Positions 48,350-56,150 of a stretch of DNA of 64,000 nucleotides are shown here, in pieces. The translations under genes and the position numbers were made by a program. The notes under the pieces are model-generated. The model saw only the letters and a list, made by a program, of their open reading frames with translations, did no database searches and was not told the DNA's origin. The stretch comes from DASPHG01 sp035629775. Lineage in GTDB: Bacteria; Actinomycetota; Thermoleophilia; Solirubrobacterales; Thermoleophilaceae. Every line of letters starts with the position of its first letter. The stretch's first letter is position 1. Location: NCBI GenBank assembly GCA_035629775.1, contig DASPHG010000006.1, positions 1-64,000 of the forward strand, given 5' to 3'.

Positions 48350-49357
48350 CTACACCGCGGCGTCGCGCAACCGCTCCGCCGCGAGCTCGGGCGGCACGAT
48401 GTTCAGGTTCACGCCCGATCCGAGCTCGAGGCCGGCGGGCTGCGCGAGCCGGGGCAGGATGTCGATTCGCCAGCAGAAGCTCGTCGTGCCGCGCGGCGCT
48501 GTCCGGACCCAGAGGTTGAACGCCGGGACTCCGCCGAGGACGGCCTCGAGCCGGAGAAGGACCTGCCGGAGCATCGCGGCGCCCAGCGGCCCGTCGTCCT
48601 CGTACCGCGCCCGCGGGCGGCGCGGCACGACCTGTATGTGGAACGGCACGCGCGCGGCGTACGGACAGATCGCAACGGCCTCGCTGTCCACCGCGATCAT
48701 CCGCTCGCGCAGGCGGACCTCCTCCTGGAGCAGGTCCTCGAGCAGGTTGCGCCCCTGCGTGCGGTCGTGCCAGGCGGTGAACCGCTCGCGCTCGCGCGCG
48801 ATCGCCGCCGGGACGAACCCGAGCGCGTAGAGCTGCGCATGCGTGTGCGGGAGCGAGGCGCCCGCCTCGCGACCCTCGTTGACGATGAGGTGCACGTACT
48901 CGGCGTCGGCGTGCGCGTCCATCCGGTCGCGCCACATCCCCATCGCCGTCTCGAGCGCCTCGGGCTCGAGCTCGGCCAGCGAGCTGACCGGCCGCGGGCT
49001 GTTCACGATCACCTCGTGCGCCCCCACGGCGGGGCGCGAAGAGAACAGGTCGGGCTGGCCGCGGCCGCTCGCCAGCGGGTCGTCCGGCGGCGGCGCGGCC
49101 TCTCCGCCCGTGAGCGCCGGGTAGAGGTTCGGCACCACGCGGACGAGCCAGCCCGGCGTGTCCGGCTCGCCTCCTCCGGGGCGAAGCGCGGCGAGCTCGG
49201 GCGGCGTGCGGTCCTCGTGGCCCTCGAGAAACGGATCGCCCTCGGGGTCGATCGGCGGCCGCGGCGCCACCGCGAACTCCCCGCCGGGCCGGCCGGCGCG
49301 CTCGCCCGCGACGATCGTGCGGAGGCCGGACAGCGGGTCGAGCCGCAGCTCAGGCAA
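48350..49357 (-). CDS. galT: Galactose-1-phosphate uridylyltransferase-like HIT-superfamily enzyme
   Basis: 335 residues. Two HIT-like halves: VPNLYPALTGGEA, GAHEVIVNSPRPVSSLAEL, then VHLIVNEGREAGASLPHTHAQLYAL with the catalytic HTHxQ. The second half has VPFHIQVVPRRPRARYED and TTSFCWRIDILPRLAQPAGLELGSGVNLNIVPPE (in parts). It may transfer UMP to galactose 1-phosphate or act on another hexose phosphate; galK and galE are absent from the window. It overlaps the GNAT gene by 8 nt. Confidence 0.88.
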   Translation of the reverse strand: MPELRLDPLSGLRTIVAGERAGRPGGEFAVAPRPPIDPEGDPFLEGHEDRTPPELAALRPGGGEPDTPGWLVRVVPNLYPALTGGEAAPPPDDPLASGRGQPDLFSSRPAVGAHEVIVNSPRPVSSLAELEPEALETAMGMWRDRMDAHADAEYVHLIVNEGREAGASLPHTHAQLYALGFVPAAIARERERFTAWHDRTQGRNLLEDLLQEEVRLRERMIAVDSEAVAICPYAARVPFHIQVVPRRPRARYEDDGPLGAAMLRQVLLRLEAVLGGVPAFNLWVRTAPRGTTSFCWRIDILPRLAQPAGLELGSGVNLNIVPPELAAERLRDAAV

Positions 49358-49778
49358 GGGGCTTCTCCATCGACACGTGGGGGATGCCCTCCTCCACGAA
49401 CGGCTCGCCGTAGACGCTGTAGCCGGCGGCCGCGTACATGTGCTCGACGTAGCGTTGGGCGTGTAGCCGCATGGTGTGGGCGCCGGACTCGCGGGCGGAA
49501 TGCTCGGCGGCGGCCAGTATCGCCGCTCCGACTCCGCGACCGCGGACGGGACGATCGACCGCCATGCGCCCGAGGCGGCCGATGCCGTCCTCGCCCAGCA
49601 GCACGCGGCACGTCCCGACCACGTGGCTTTCGTCGACGGCCACGACGTGAATCGCTCCGTCGTCCAAGCCGTCCTGGTCGGCCGCGAGCTCGACGCCCTG
49701 CTCGACGCAGAAGACCTGCTCGCGCAGCGCGAGCGCCGCGTCGACCTCGGCCCGGTCTCGCGCCCTCCGGACCTCCAC
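49350..49778 (-). CDS. GNAT-family N-acetyltransferase
   Basis: 142 residues from GTG 49778, sharing one base with the upstream stop (TAGTG). ALREQVFCVEQGV, VVGTCRVLLGEDGIGRLGRMAVDRPVRGRGVGAAIL carries the acetyl-CoA loop RGRGVG, and LHAQRYVEHMYAAAGYSVYGEPFVEEGIPHVSMEK is the ElaA/YjcF-like end. Acceptor unknown. Confidence 0.9.
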   Translation of the reverse strand: MEVRRARDRAEVDAALALREQVFCVEQGVELAADQDGLDDGAIHVVAVDESHVVGTCRVLLGEDGIGRLGRMAVDRPVRGRGVGAAILAAAEHSARESGAHTMRLHAQRYVEHMYAAAGYSVYGEPFVEEGIPHVSMEKPLA

Positions 49779-50320
49779 TAGCGCGCGTAGCGCTCGATGT
49801 CCGCGACCAGGTCGGCCTCGTCCCGGTAGCCGCCCTGCTTCACGTACGCGAGCTCGCCCTTCGAGTCGTAGAACGCGGTCGTTGGGAACGCGAGCTGGCC
49901 CTTGAAGACCGCGGCGACCTCGAGCGACGGATCCTTGTAGCTCGGGTAGGGCACCGGGTACTCCGCGAGGAACTCGCGCGCGTCGTCGTCGTTGTCGTTC
50001 GAGTCCACGCCGATGAACGCCACCTTCTTCGCGCGCTTCGCGGCCTGGTTCTGGAAGTAGGGAAACTCCGCCCGGCAAGGCGGGCACCAGGACGCCCACT
50101 TGTTCACGACGACCGGATAGCCCTTCAGCTCGCGCAGGCGCTGTTCGAACGCCTCCGGCCCGCCGTCGAGCAGCTCGTTCCCCTGGCGGTGGAGCGCGGC
50201 GATCGGCGGCGGCGCGCCCTTCAGCTGCGCCGCGTCCGCGGGGCGGCTCTCGGGGTCGTCCGAGCCGCATCCGAGGAGTACCGAGGCGACGACCAGGATC
50301 GCTGCCCACGCGCGGAGCAT
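49778..50320 (-). CDS. Thioredoxin-like lipoprotein (TlpA/ResA type)
   Basis: 180 residues from ATG 50320; GTG 50338 six codons upstream is possible. Lipobox VLLGC, about Cys18, then a thioredoxin fold with VVVNKWASWCPPCRAEFPYF (WCPPC active site) and cis-Pro loop AFPTTAFYD. Such anchored thiol-redox proteins keep cytochrome c apoprotein cysteines reduced or protect against stress. The c-type cytochrome at 3.1-3.8 kb and ccm genes at 60-62 kb make the first role attractive, as inference. Confidence 0.91.
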   Translation of the reverse strand: MLRAWAAILVVASVLLGCGSDDPESRPADAAQLKGAPPPIAALHRQGNELLDGGPEAFEQRLRELKGYPVVVNKWASWCPPCRAEFPYFQNQAAKRAKKVAFIGVDSNDNDDDAREFLAEYPVPYPSYKDPSLEVAAVFKGQLAFPTTAFYDSKGELAYVKQGGYRDEADLVADIERYAR

Positions 50321-50381
50321 GCGCGAAGGGTGCCACACGCGCGGTCCCCCATCCGGCAGCCCGGGCCGCTTCTTTGGGTGC

Positions 50382-50526
50382 TATTCTGGCGGTAGTTCAC
50401 GGCTTCGAGGCAAGGCCGAGAGCTCCCGCCGCCGCCCATAACGGGACGGCGACCTAACTCGGGACGTGTAGCTGCCGGTAGGGCCCCGGCCCGCCGACCC
50501 GGACAGCGACCGTTCTCTCTTCACGT
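50382..50526 (+). promoter_or_regulatory. Promoter and structured leader of the helicase gene
   Basis: TATTCT at 50382-50387 is a plausible -10, giving a leader of about 130 nt. Two hairpins are visible: 50427-50451 (CGCCG and CCC pairing GGG and CGGCG around a 5-nt loop) and 50474-50490 (GCCGG/CCGGC with a 7-nt loop). No known riboswitch was recognised. The long leader stands out in a window where many starts look leaderless. Confidence 0.45.
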
Positions 50527-53052
50527 ATGGCTGAAAGCACTTCTGTCGTTCTGCCACCGTCGGTTTCCGACGCGGATCTTCGGCGCGCCGAGGAGTTCAC
50601 GCGCGAGCCGTTCCTGCACGAGGGCGAGGAGCCGGCCGCCGCGCTGGCGGAGGGCACGGCACGCCGGCGCGCACTCGACGACGCCATCGCCGAGATCGAG
50701 GCTGGGCGCGAGGAGCCGTCGGTCGAGTGGCGGCGCGAGTACTCGCTGATGCTCGGGCTCGAGCGGCTGCTCGCCCAAGACGAGCCACACCTGGCCGACG
50801 GCACGACGCTCAACCCGCACCAGGTGGACGCGCTGTCGGGCACGCTGATCGCGCTCATGGCCGAGATCCAGAGCGGCCGAGGGCCGCTCGGGAACGGCAA
50901 CGGTAACGGCCGCCATGTCGAGGAGCTGCCCTCCGACGAGGAGGTGTTGGAGGGCGACGAGGAGATCGCCGACGACGACGAGCCGGTCGACTGGGACCCG
51001 GCCGCCGAGCAGGAGGACGAGGAGGAGCAGCAGCTCCCCGAGCAGCCCGAGGATCCGGGCGCCTCGCGCCGATTCTGGTTCGAGCACGCGACCGGCGCCG
51101 GGAAGACCGTCGCCGCGATGGGCTTCGTCGACGCCTCACGCACCGGCGGGATCCTGATCCTCACGCACCGGCGCAACCTCGTCGACCAGTTCAACGGCGA
51201 GCTCAACCAGCGCGGCTACAAGAAGCGCGCGAGCGCGGCGCTCCTGAAGGACAACAAGGAGCCGCGCGCGAACGGCCCGGTGACGATCGAGACCTACCAG
51301 TGGTTCGTCCGCAACGCGGGGAACATCTCCGACGCCTACACGATCGTCATCTGCGACGAGGCGCACACCGCGCTCGGCGAGAAGACGAGCGCGGCGATCC
51401 GCAAGTGGCTCGGCCCCGTCTTCGTCGGGATGACCGCCACGGGGGCGCTGATCGCGCGCCACGTGACGGACCTGTTCCCCACCCAGACGTCGCGGTTCGA
51501 CCTGGCGCAGGCCGCGCGCCGCGCCGTCATAGCGCCGCTCCGATGTGTGCGGATCCCGCCCGGGGTCGGCGTGCGGACGATCGCGAAGGTCCCGCTTCGC
51601 AAGGGCGAGGTCGACCAGGACTTCGACCAGGAAGAGCTGGCCGCCCTGCTCGACCAGGGACCGTTCAACGCCGCGGTGGCGGACCTGTACCGCGTGCGCT
51701 TCAAGGATCTGCCCGGCGTCGTCTACTCGGCGGGCGTCAAGCACGCCCACAACGTCGCGAAGGCCTTCCAGGACGCCGGCATCAAGGCGAAGGCGGTCTC
51801 GGGCGAGACGCCCAAGCGCGAGCTGACGCGCATCCTGGCTGCCTACGAGCGCGGCGAGATCGACGTCCTGGTGAACGCGCAGCTCCTGGCGGAGGGCTGG
51901 AACTCGCCGCGCGCGACCGTGTGCATGCACCTGGCGCCGACGGCTTCCAAGCGCATCTACCAGCAGCGCGTCGGCCGTGTCACCCGCCGTAATCCGGGCA
52001 AGGAGGCGGGCATCGTCGTGGACTTCGTCCATCCGGCGACGACGCACGACGATCCGGTCGTCACCCTCCATTCCCTGCTGGGACGCGACGTCTACCGCGG
52101 CGGCGCGATCGTGGTCGGGCCGGTGCGCCGCGGCCGCGGGCGGCGACTGCGCGTCGAGCGCCGCGTCCTGCCCGTGTCGGACGACCTCGAGCGGCGCCGG
52201 CTCGTCTTCGAGCGCGAGCTCTGGCGGATCGCGGTCGAGAACCTGCACTGGGGCGAGCAGCACGTGTGGGCTCAGCTCGCCGGCGCGCGCGTCACCTCGA
52301 ACAACTGGCGCCGGGCGAAGGCGATGCTCCACTTCGACTCCACCGGCGAGCTGCGGCGCGCGTACCTCGTCACCTGTCTCCAGCGCAACCGGAACTCCCA
52401 GCTGCGGATCCGCGCCCTGCAGGAGATCGCGGGCTCACGGGACGCCGAGGCGTTCGACGAGGCGGTCGAGATCGTGGGCGGCTGGTCGCGCGACGAGCGC
52501 CGGGAGGGTGTCAAGGTGCTTCTGCAGGCGCTCGCCGAGAAGCCCATCGGCCGCCGCGACCAGGCCGCGAACTGGATCTGGCACCTGGCCGAGTACACAC
52601 GCGAGGTGCATGAGGAGTACGCCGTCCAGCGCTGGCCCGAGACGAAGCGCCTGCTGGGCCTGCTCGTGAACTCGTCGGGCGGCGCGCACGCCCGCAACGC
52701 GCGCCGGCTGGTGCATGCGGCGCGCAAGCACGACCGCCGGCTCGCGACCGCGCTGCTGGCCGCGGCGCTCGCGCACACGCCCGAGGCCGCCGACGTGCTG
52801 AACGGCGCCCGCGCCCGGATGGCGCGCAAGCCGTCCGCGATCGCGCGTGAGCTCCTGCGCAACTTTCCGAAGGGCCGCCGGCGCCGCGGTGGGCGCAGGC
52901 GTGGCCGGAAGCCCCAGGGCCAGGGGGAGAAGGCGAACGGAGCGAGGCCGCAGGAAGTGATCGAGACGCCGGAGACGGAAGCCGAGAACGCCGACGTCAC
53001 CGAAAAGCCCGGGGACGAGCCCGAAAAGGGCGAGGAGCCCGAAGCCGCCTAA
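50527..53052 (+). CDS. DEAD/DEAH-box superfamily 2 helicase with acidic insertion and C-terminal helical region
   Basis: 841 residues. NPHQ (residues about 95-98) is the Q-tip-like motif, but an acidic low-complexity insertion (about 118-180) separates it from Walker A (ATGAGKT, about 188-194). Then CDEAH (about 277-280), MTATG (motif III), a helicase C domain with NAQLLAEGWNSPRA and QQRVGRVTRRNPGKEAG (motif VI). Residues 555-800 are helical, perhaps HEAT-like repeats, ending in a basic GRRRRGGRRRGRK tract and an acidic tail. Most similar in layout to type I/III restriction-type helicases, but no nuclease or methylase partner is nearby. Confidence 0.9.
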   Translation: MAESTSVVLPPSVSDADLRRAEEFTREPFLHEGEEPAAALAEGTARRRALDDAIAEIEAGREEPSVEWRREYSLMLGLERLLAQDEPHLADGTTLNPHQVDALSGTLIALMAEIQSGRGPLGNGNGNGRHVEELPSDEEVLEGDEEIADDDEPVDWDPAAEQEDEEEQQLPEQPEDPGASRRFWFEHATGAGKTVAAMGFVDASRTGGILILTHRRNLVDQFNGELNQRGYKKRASAALLKDNKEPRANGPVTIETYQWFVRNAGNISDAYTIVICDEAHTALGEKTSAAIRKWLGPVFVGMTATGALIARHVTDLFPTQTSRFDLAQAARRAVIAPLRCVRIPPGVGVRTIAKVPLRKGEVDQDFDQEELAALLDQGPFNAAVADLYRVRFKDLPGVVYSAGVKHAHNVAKAFQDAGIKAKAVSGETPKRELTRILAAYERGEIDVLVNAQLLAEGWNSPRATVCMHLAPTASKRIYQQRVGRVTRRNPGKEAGIVVDFVHPATTHDDPVVTLHSLLGRDVYRGGAIVVGPVRRGRGRRLRVERRVLPVSDDLERRRLVFERELWRIAVENLHWGEQHVWAQLAGARVTSNNWRRAKAMLHFDSTGELRRAYLVTCLQRNRNSQLRIRALQEIAGSRDAEAFDEAVEIVGGWSRDERREGVKVLLQALAEKPIGRRDQAANWIWHLAEYTREVHEEYAVQRWPETKRLLGLLVNSSGGAHARNARRLVHAARKHDRRLATALLAAALAHTPEAADVLNGARARMARKPSAIARELLRNFPKGRRRRGGRRRGRKPQGQGEKANGARPQEVIETPETEAENADVTEKPGDEPEKGEEPEAA

Positions 53053-53056
53053 GGGT

Positions 53057-53081
53057 GAACAAGGGGCCTGGCCCCTTGTTC
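53057..53081. terminator. Strong bidirectional terminator hairpin
   Basis: GAACAAGGGGC-CTG-GCCCCTTGTTC: an 11-bp perfect stem with a 3-nt loop, 5 nt after the helicase stop and overlapping the birA stop on the other strand. AA/TT at the stem base and the convergent context support termination in both directions. Confidence 0.75.
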
Positions 53082-53778
53082 AGCGCCTCAGGTGGACCTC
53101 GCCGGCGTCCAGCTCGACGACGCCCGCGTCGGTCTCGACCCGCAGGGCGCCCGCGTCCGTGATGCCGGCTGCCCTACCCCGCCCGTCGGCCCAGGCGACC
53201 TCGGCGCCGAGCAGCGCGTCACGCTCACGCCACCGAGCGAGCACCTCGTCGGCCGGCCCGGCCAGCCACCGGTCGAGCGAGCCGACCAGCGTCTCGAGCA
53301 GCTCATCCCGCGATGGCGCGCGCCCCGGCGCCGCGAGCGTCAGTGACGTCGCGGTCTCGGCGAGGTCTCCGGCGAACGCGGGCGTCGTCACGTTCACGCC
53401 GATCCCGAGCACGGCCCAGCCCGCCTGCGGCCGGCCCTCGACGAGGATGCCCGACACCTTCCGGCCGTCGATCCAGACGTCGTTCGGCCACTTGATCCGG
53501 CAGCGCACCGGCACATGCGCCTCGCAGGCCTCGCACACGGCGACCGCGGCAACCAGCGGCAGCAGCGCGTCCTTCGTGCCCAGCCCCCGAACGATCAGGG
53601 ACATCAACACGGAATGCCCTGCCTGAGAAGCCCACTCCCGCCCCTGCCGCCCGCGCCCGGCGCTCTGCACGTCCGCGGTCACCAGCGTCCCGTGCGGGGC
53701 ACCGCCGGCCGCGAGCTGCTTCGCGCGCTCGTTCGTGGAGTCGGTGGCGCGGTGGTGGACGCGTGGGCGGCCGATCAT
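53080..53778 (-). CDS. birA: Biotin--[acetyl-CoA carboxylase] ligase
   Basis: 232 residues, catalytic and C-terminal domains only; no N-terminal DNA-binding domain, so not a biotin repressor. STNERAKQLAAGGAPHGTLVTADVQSAGRGRQGREWASQAG contains the biotinyl-AMP loop GRGRQGR, and CRIKWPNDVWIDGRKVSGILVEG follows (in parts). C-terminal SH3-like part: DALLGAEVAWADGRGRAAGITDAGALRVETDAG. Overlaps the SAM hydrolase gene by 4 nt. Confidence 0.94.
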   Translation of the reverse strand: MIGRPRVHHRATDSTNERAKQLAAGGAPHGTLVTADVQSAGRGRQGREWASQAGHSVLMSLIVRGLGTKDALLPLVAAVAVCEACEAHVPVRCRIKWPNDVWIDGRKVSGILVEGRPQAGWAVLGIGVNVTTPAFAGDLAETATSLTLAAPGRAPSRDELLETLVGSLDRWLAGPADEVLARWRERDALLGAEVAWADGRGRAAGITDAGALRVETDAGVVELDAGEVHLRR

Positions 53779-54575
53779 CGCGGCCGCAGCACGATCGGCG
53801 CGTCGGGCGCCAGCCGCAGCGCCGCGGCGGCGTCGCCGCGGTTGATCGCCACCGCGAGCATGCGCTGCGCGTCCTCGTACAGGATGAGCTCGCCGCGCCG
53901 GACGTCCGCGAACGTCTGCGTGAAGGTGCCGATGAACCGTTCGCCGCGCGCCTCGATCTCGACCGTCCGTCCCAGCGAGATCCCGGTCCCCGCAAGCTCG
54001 TCGTGCCCGACATTCAGCGACGCGTTGCCGAACCGGTCCACGAGGACCACGTGCGCGAGGACCTCGCGCTCGCGCACCTCCGGCTTCGGCAGGTCGAGCA
54101 GCTGGAGCTCGTCGGGCTCGACATGCTCACCCGCGTCGGCGAGGGGCGCTCCGGCCGCCAGGTGGGCCGCCACCGGCGCGAAGATGTCACGGCCGTGGAA
54201 GGTGGCCGACACGGGCTCGAGCCGGTGGTGCGAGCGGCTGATGTCCACGGCCTCGACAACGCCGCCGCAGGCCTCCCAGGCCAGACTGAGCAGACCGTTG
54301 TCGGGACCCACGAGCGCGCGGCCGTCGCCAGTGCGCACGGCGAGCCCGCGCCGCTCGGTCCCGACCTGCGGGTCCACGATCGCCACGTGCACGCCCACCG
54401 GGACGTACGGCAGCGAGTTGCGCAGGACGACCGCCCCCTGGCGGACGCCGTAGCGCGGGATGCCGTGCGTCAGGTCGACGATCGCGACGTCGGGTGCGAT
54501 CCCCCGGATGACCGCATGGCAGACCCCGACGAACTCGTCCTCGTGGCCGTAGTCGGTCAGGAGCGAGACGATCAT
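53775..54575 (-). CDS. SAM hydroxide adenosyltransferase (DUF62 / SAM hydrolase family)
   Basis: 266 residues. The family splits SAM to adenosine and methionine using hydroxide. SLLTDYGHEDEFVGVCHAVI, IVDLTHGIPRYGVRQGA, HVAIVDPQVGTERRGLAV, VGPDNGLLS, FHGRDIFAPVAAHLA and VDRFGNASLN fit, except that the Gly in the usual VDPGVG reads Gln. The C-terminal beta-barrel is present. It overlaps both neighbours by 4 nt. Confidence 0.93.
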   Translation of the reverse strand: MIVSLLTDYGHEDEFVGVCHAVIRGIAPDVAIVDLTHGIPRYGVRQGAVVLRNSLPYVPVGVHVAIVDPQVGTERRGLAVRTGDGRALVGPDNGLLSLAWEACGGVVEAVDISRSHHRLEPVSATFHGRDIFAPVAAHLAAGAPLADAGEHVEPDELQLLDLPKPEVREREVLAHVVLVDRFGNASLNVGHDELAGTGISLGRTVEIEARGERFIGTFTQTFADVRRGELILYEDAQRMLAVAINRGDAAAALRLAPDAPIVLRPR

Positions 54576-56053
54576 CGCGCGGCGTCGGCGACGAGCGCCT
54601 CGACCAGCCCGTCGATGTCGTGGCGCTCCGCCTCCACGTGGACCTCGAGGCCGCGCTGGCGCGCGGTGGCGGTCGTGACCGGGCCGATCGACACGACGCG
54701 CGCGCCGTTCGGCACCCCCGCGGCGTCGAGGAAACGGCTGACGGTCGAGCTGGACGTGAAGGTGATGTAGTCGGCGCCGCCCACCGCCTCGAGCACGTCG
54801 GGGGCCAGCGGGTCGCCGACGGTGTCGTAGAGCGCGACCACGTCCACGCTCGCGCCCCGTTCGCGCAGGCCGTCGGGCAGGACGTCGCGCGCGTCCGCCG
54901 CCCGCGCGACCAGCACGCGCCTACCGTCGAGGTCGAGCCCCGCCAGTTCCTCCAGCAGCGACTCCGCCACACTGCGCTCGGGCACGACGTCGGCGCGGAC
55001 ACCGCGCGCCGCAAGGGCCCGCGCAGTCCCCGGCCCGATCGCCGCCACGGTTACGCCGGCGAGCGCCCTCGCGTCGCGCCCGTCCCCCGCGAGCGCGTCG
55101 AACAGCAGCGCCGCGCCGTTGGGGCTGGTCACGCACAGCAGGTCGTAGCTTCCGATCTCGGCGGCCGCGCGGGCTATGTCGCCCTCGACCGCCCGCGGCT
55201 CGATCCTGATCGCGGGCGCCTCGACCACGTCGGCCCCGAGCGCGCGCAGCGTCGCCGCGAGGCCGCTCGCCTGCGCCCGGGCACGCGTGACCACCACCCG
55301 CCGGCCGTGCAGCGGGCGGCGTTCGATCCAGGCGAGTCCCTCGCGGAGCCGCGCGACCGGACCCACGAGCGTGATCGCCGGCGGCCGCACGCCCGCCGCG
55401 GCCACCGCCTCCGCGAGCTCGCCGAGCGGCGCGCTGACCGTGCGCTGGCCGGGCAGCGTGCCGCGCTCGACGACGGCCGCGGGCTCGTCGGCCGGGCGGC
55501 CCGCGTCGATCAGCCGCGCCGCGATGCCGGGCAGCCGGCGCACGCCCATGTAGAGCACGAGCGTCCCCGGGAAGGCGGCCAGCGCCGCCCAGTCGATTGC
55601 GCTCTCCTCCTTCTCCGGGTCTTCGTGACCGGTCACGAACGCGACGGCCGAGGCCGCCTCGCGGTGCGTGACCGGAATGCCCGCGTAGGCCGGGGCCGCG
55701 ATCCCGGCCGTGACGCCGGGCACGACCTCGAAGTCGACGCCGGCGGCGGCCAGCGCCTCCGCCTCCTCGCCGCCGCGCCCGAACACGAACGGATCACCGC
55801 CCTTCAGGCGCACCACCGTCCGACCGGCGCGGCCGTGCTCCACGAGCAGCGCGTTGATCTCCTTCTGCGAGGTCGACTCCCCTCCCGGTGACTTGCCGAC
55901 GTAGTGGAGGTCGGCGTCCGAGCGCGCGCCGTCGAGCGCGCCCGCGGGAACGAGCCGGTCGTACAGGATCACGTCGGCGGCGGCGATCAGCTCGAGCGAG
56001 CGCCGAGTCATCAGCCCCGGATCGCCGGGACCCGCTCCGACCAGGTGGACCAT
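54572..56053 (-). CDS. cobA-hemD: Fused uroporphyrinogen-III C-methyltransferase / uroporphyrinogen-III synthase
   Basis: 493 residues from GTG 56053. Residues 1-240 are SUMT: VHLVGAGPGDPGLMTRRSLELI, RLKGGDPFVFGRGGEEAEAL, PAYAGIPVTHREAASAVAFVTGHE. Residues about 250-493 are HemD: LHGRRVVVTRARAQASGLAATLRALGADVVEAPAI, TSPNGAALLFDAL, YITFTSSSTVSRFLDAAG and VSIGPVTTATARQRGLEV. The fusion makes uroporphyrinogen III and methylates it to precorrin-2, the branch to sirohaem. Partner of the downstream-window precorrin-2 dehydrogenase. Confidence 0.95.
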   Translation of the reverse strand: MVHLVGAGPGDPGLMTRRSLELIAAADVILYDRLVPAGALDGARSDADLHYVGKSPGGESTSQKEINALLVEHGRAGRTVVRLKGGDPFVFGRGGEEAEALAAAGVDFEVVPGVTAGIAAPAYAGIPVTHREAASAVAFVTGHEDPEKEESAIDWAALAAFPGTLVLYMGVRRLPGIAARLIDAGRPADEPAAVVERGTLPGQRTVSAPLGELAEAVAAAGVRPPAITLVGPVARLREGLAWIERRPLHGRRVVVTRARAQASGLAATLRALGADVVEAPAIRIEPRAVEGDIARAAAEIGSYDLLCVTSPNGAALLFDALAGDGRDARALAGVTVAAIGPGTARALAARGVRADVVPERSVAESLLEELAGLDLDGRRVLVARAADARDVLPDGLRERGASVDVVALYDTVGDPLAPDVLEAVGGADYITFTSSSTVSRFLDAAGVPNGARVVSIGPVTTATARQRGLEVHVEAERHDIDGLVEALVADAAR

Positions 56054-56150
56054 CAGGTCAAGGCTACGTGGGTCGTGCGGGCGGCCACCTCGTCAGCTCG
56101 ATGCGCCAAGACGCTGGCGCTAGGGCTCGACCGACCCTACGTTGGTCGGA

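Noticed and set aside
50388..50526. Known small RNA (6S, SRP RNA, tmRNA or RNase P RNA) before the helicase gene
   Set aside because: Size and conserved cores of these RNAs do not match; only two simple hairpins are visible.
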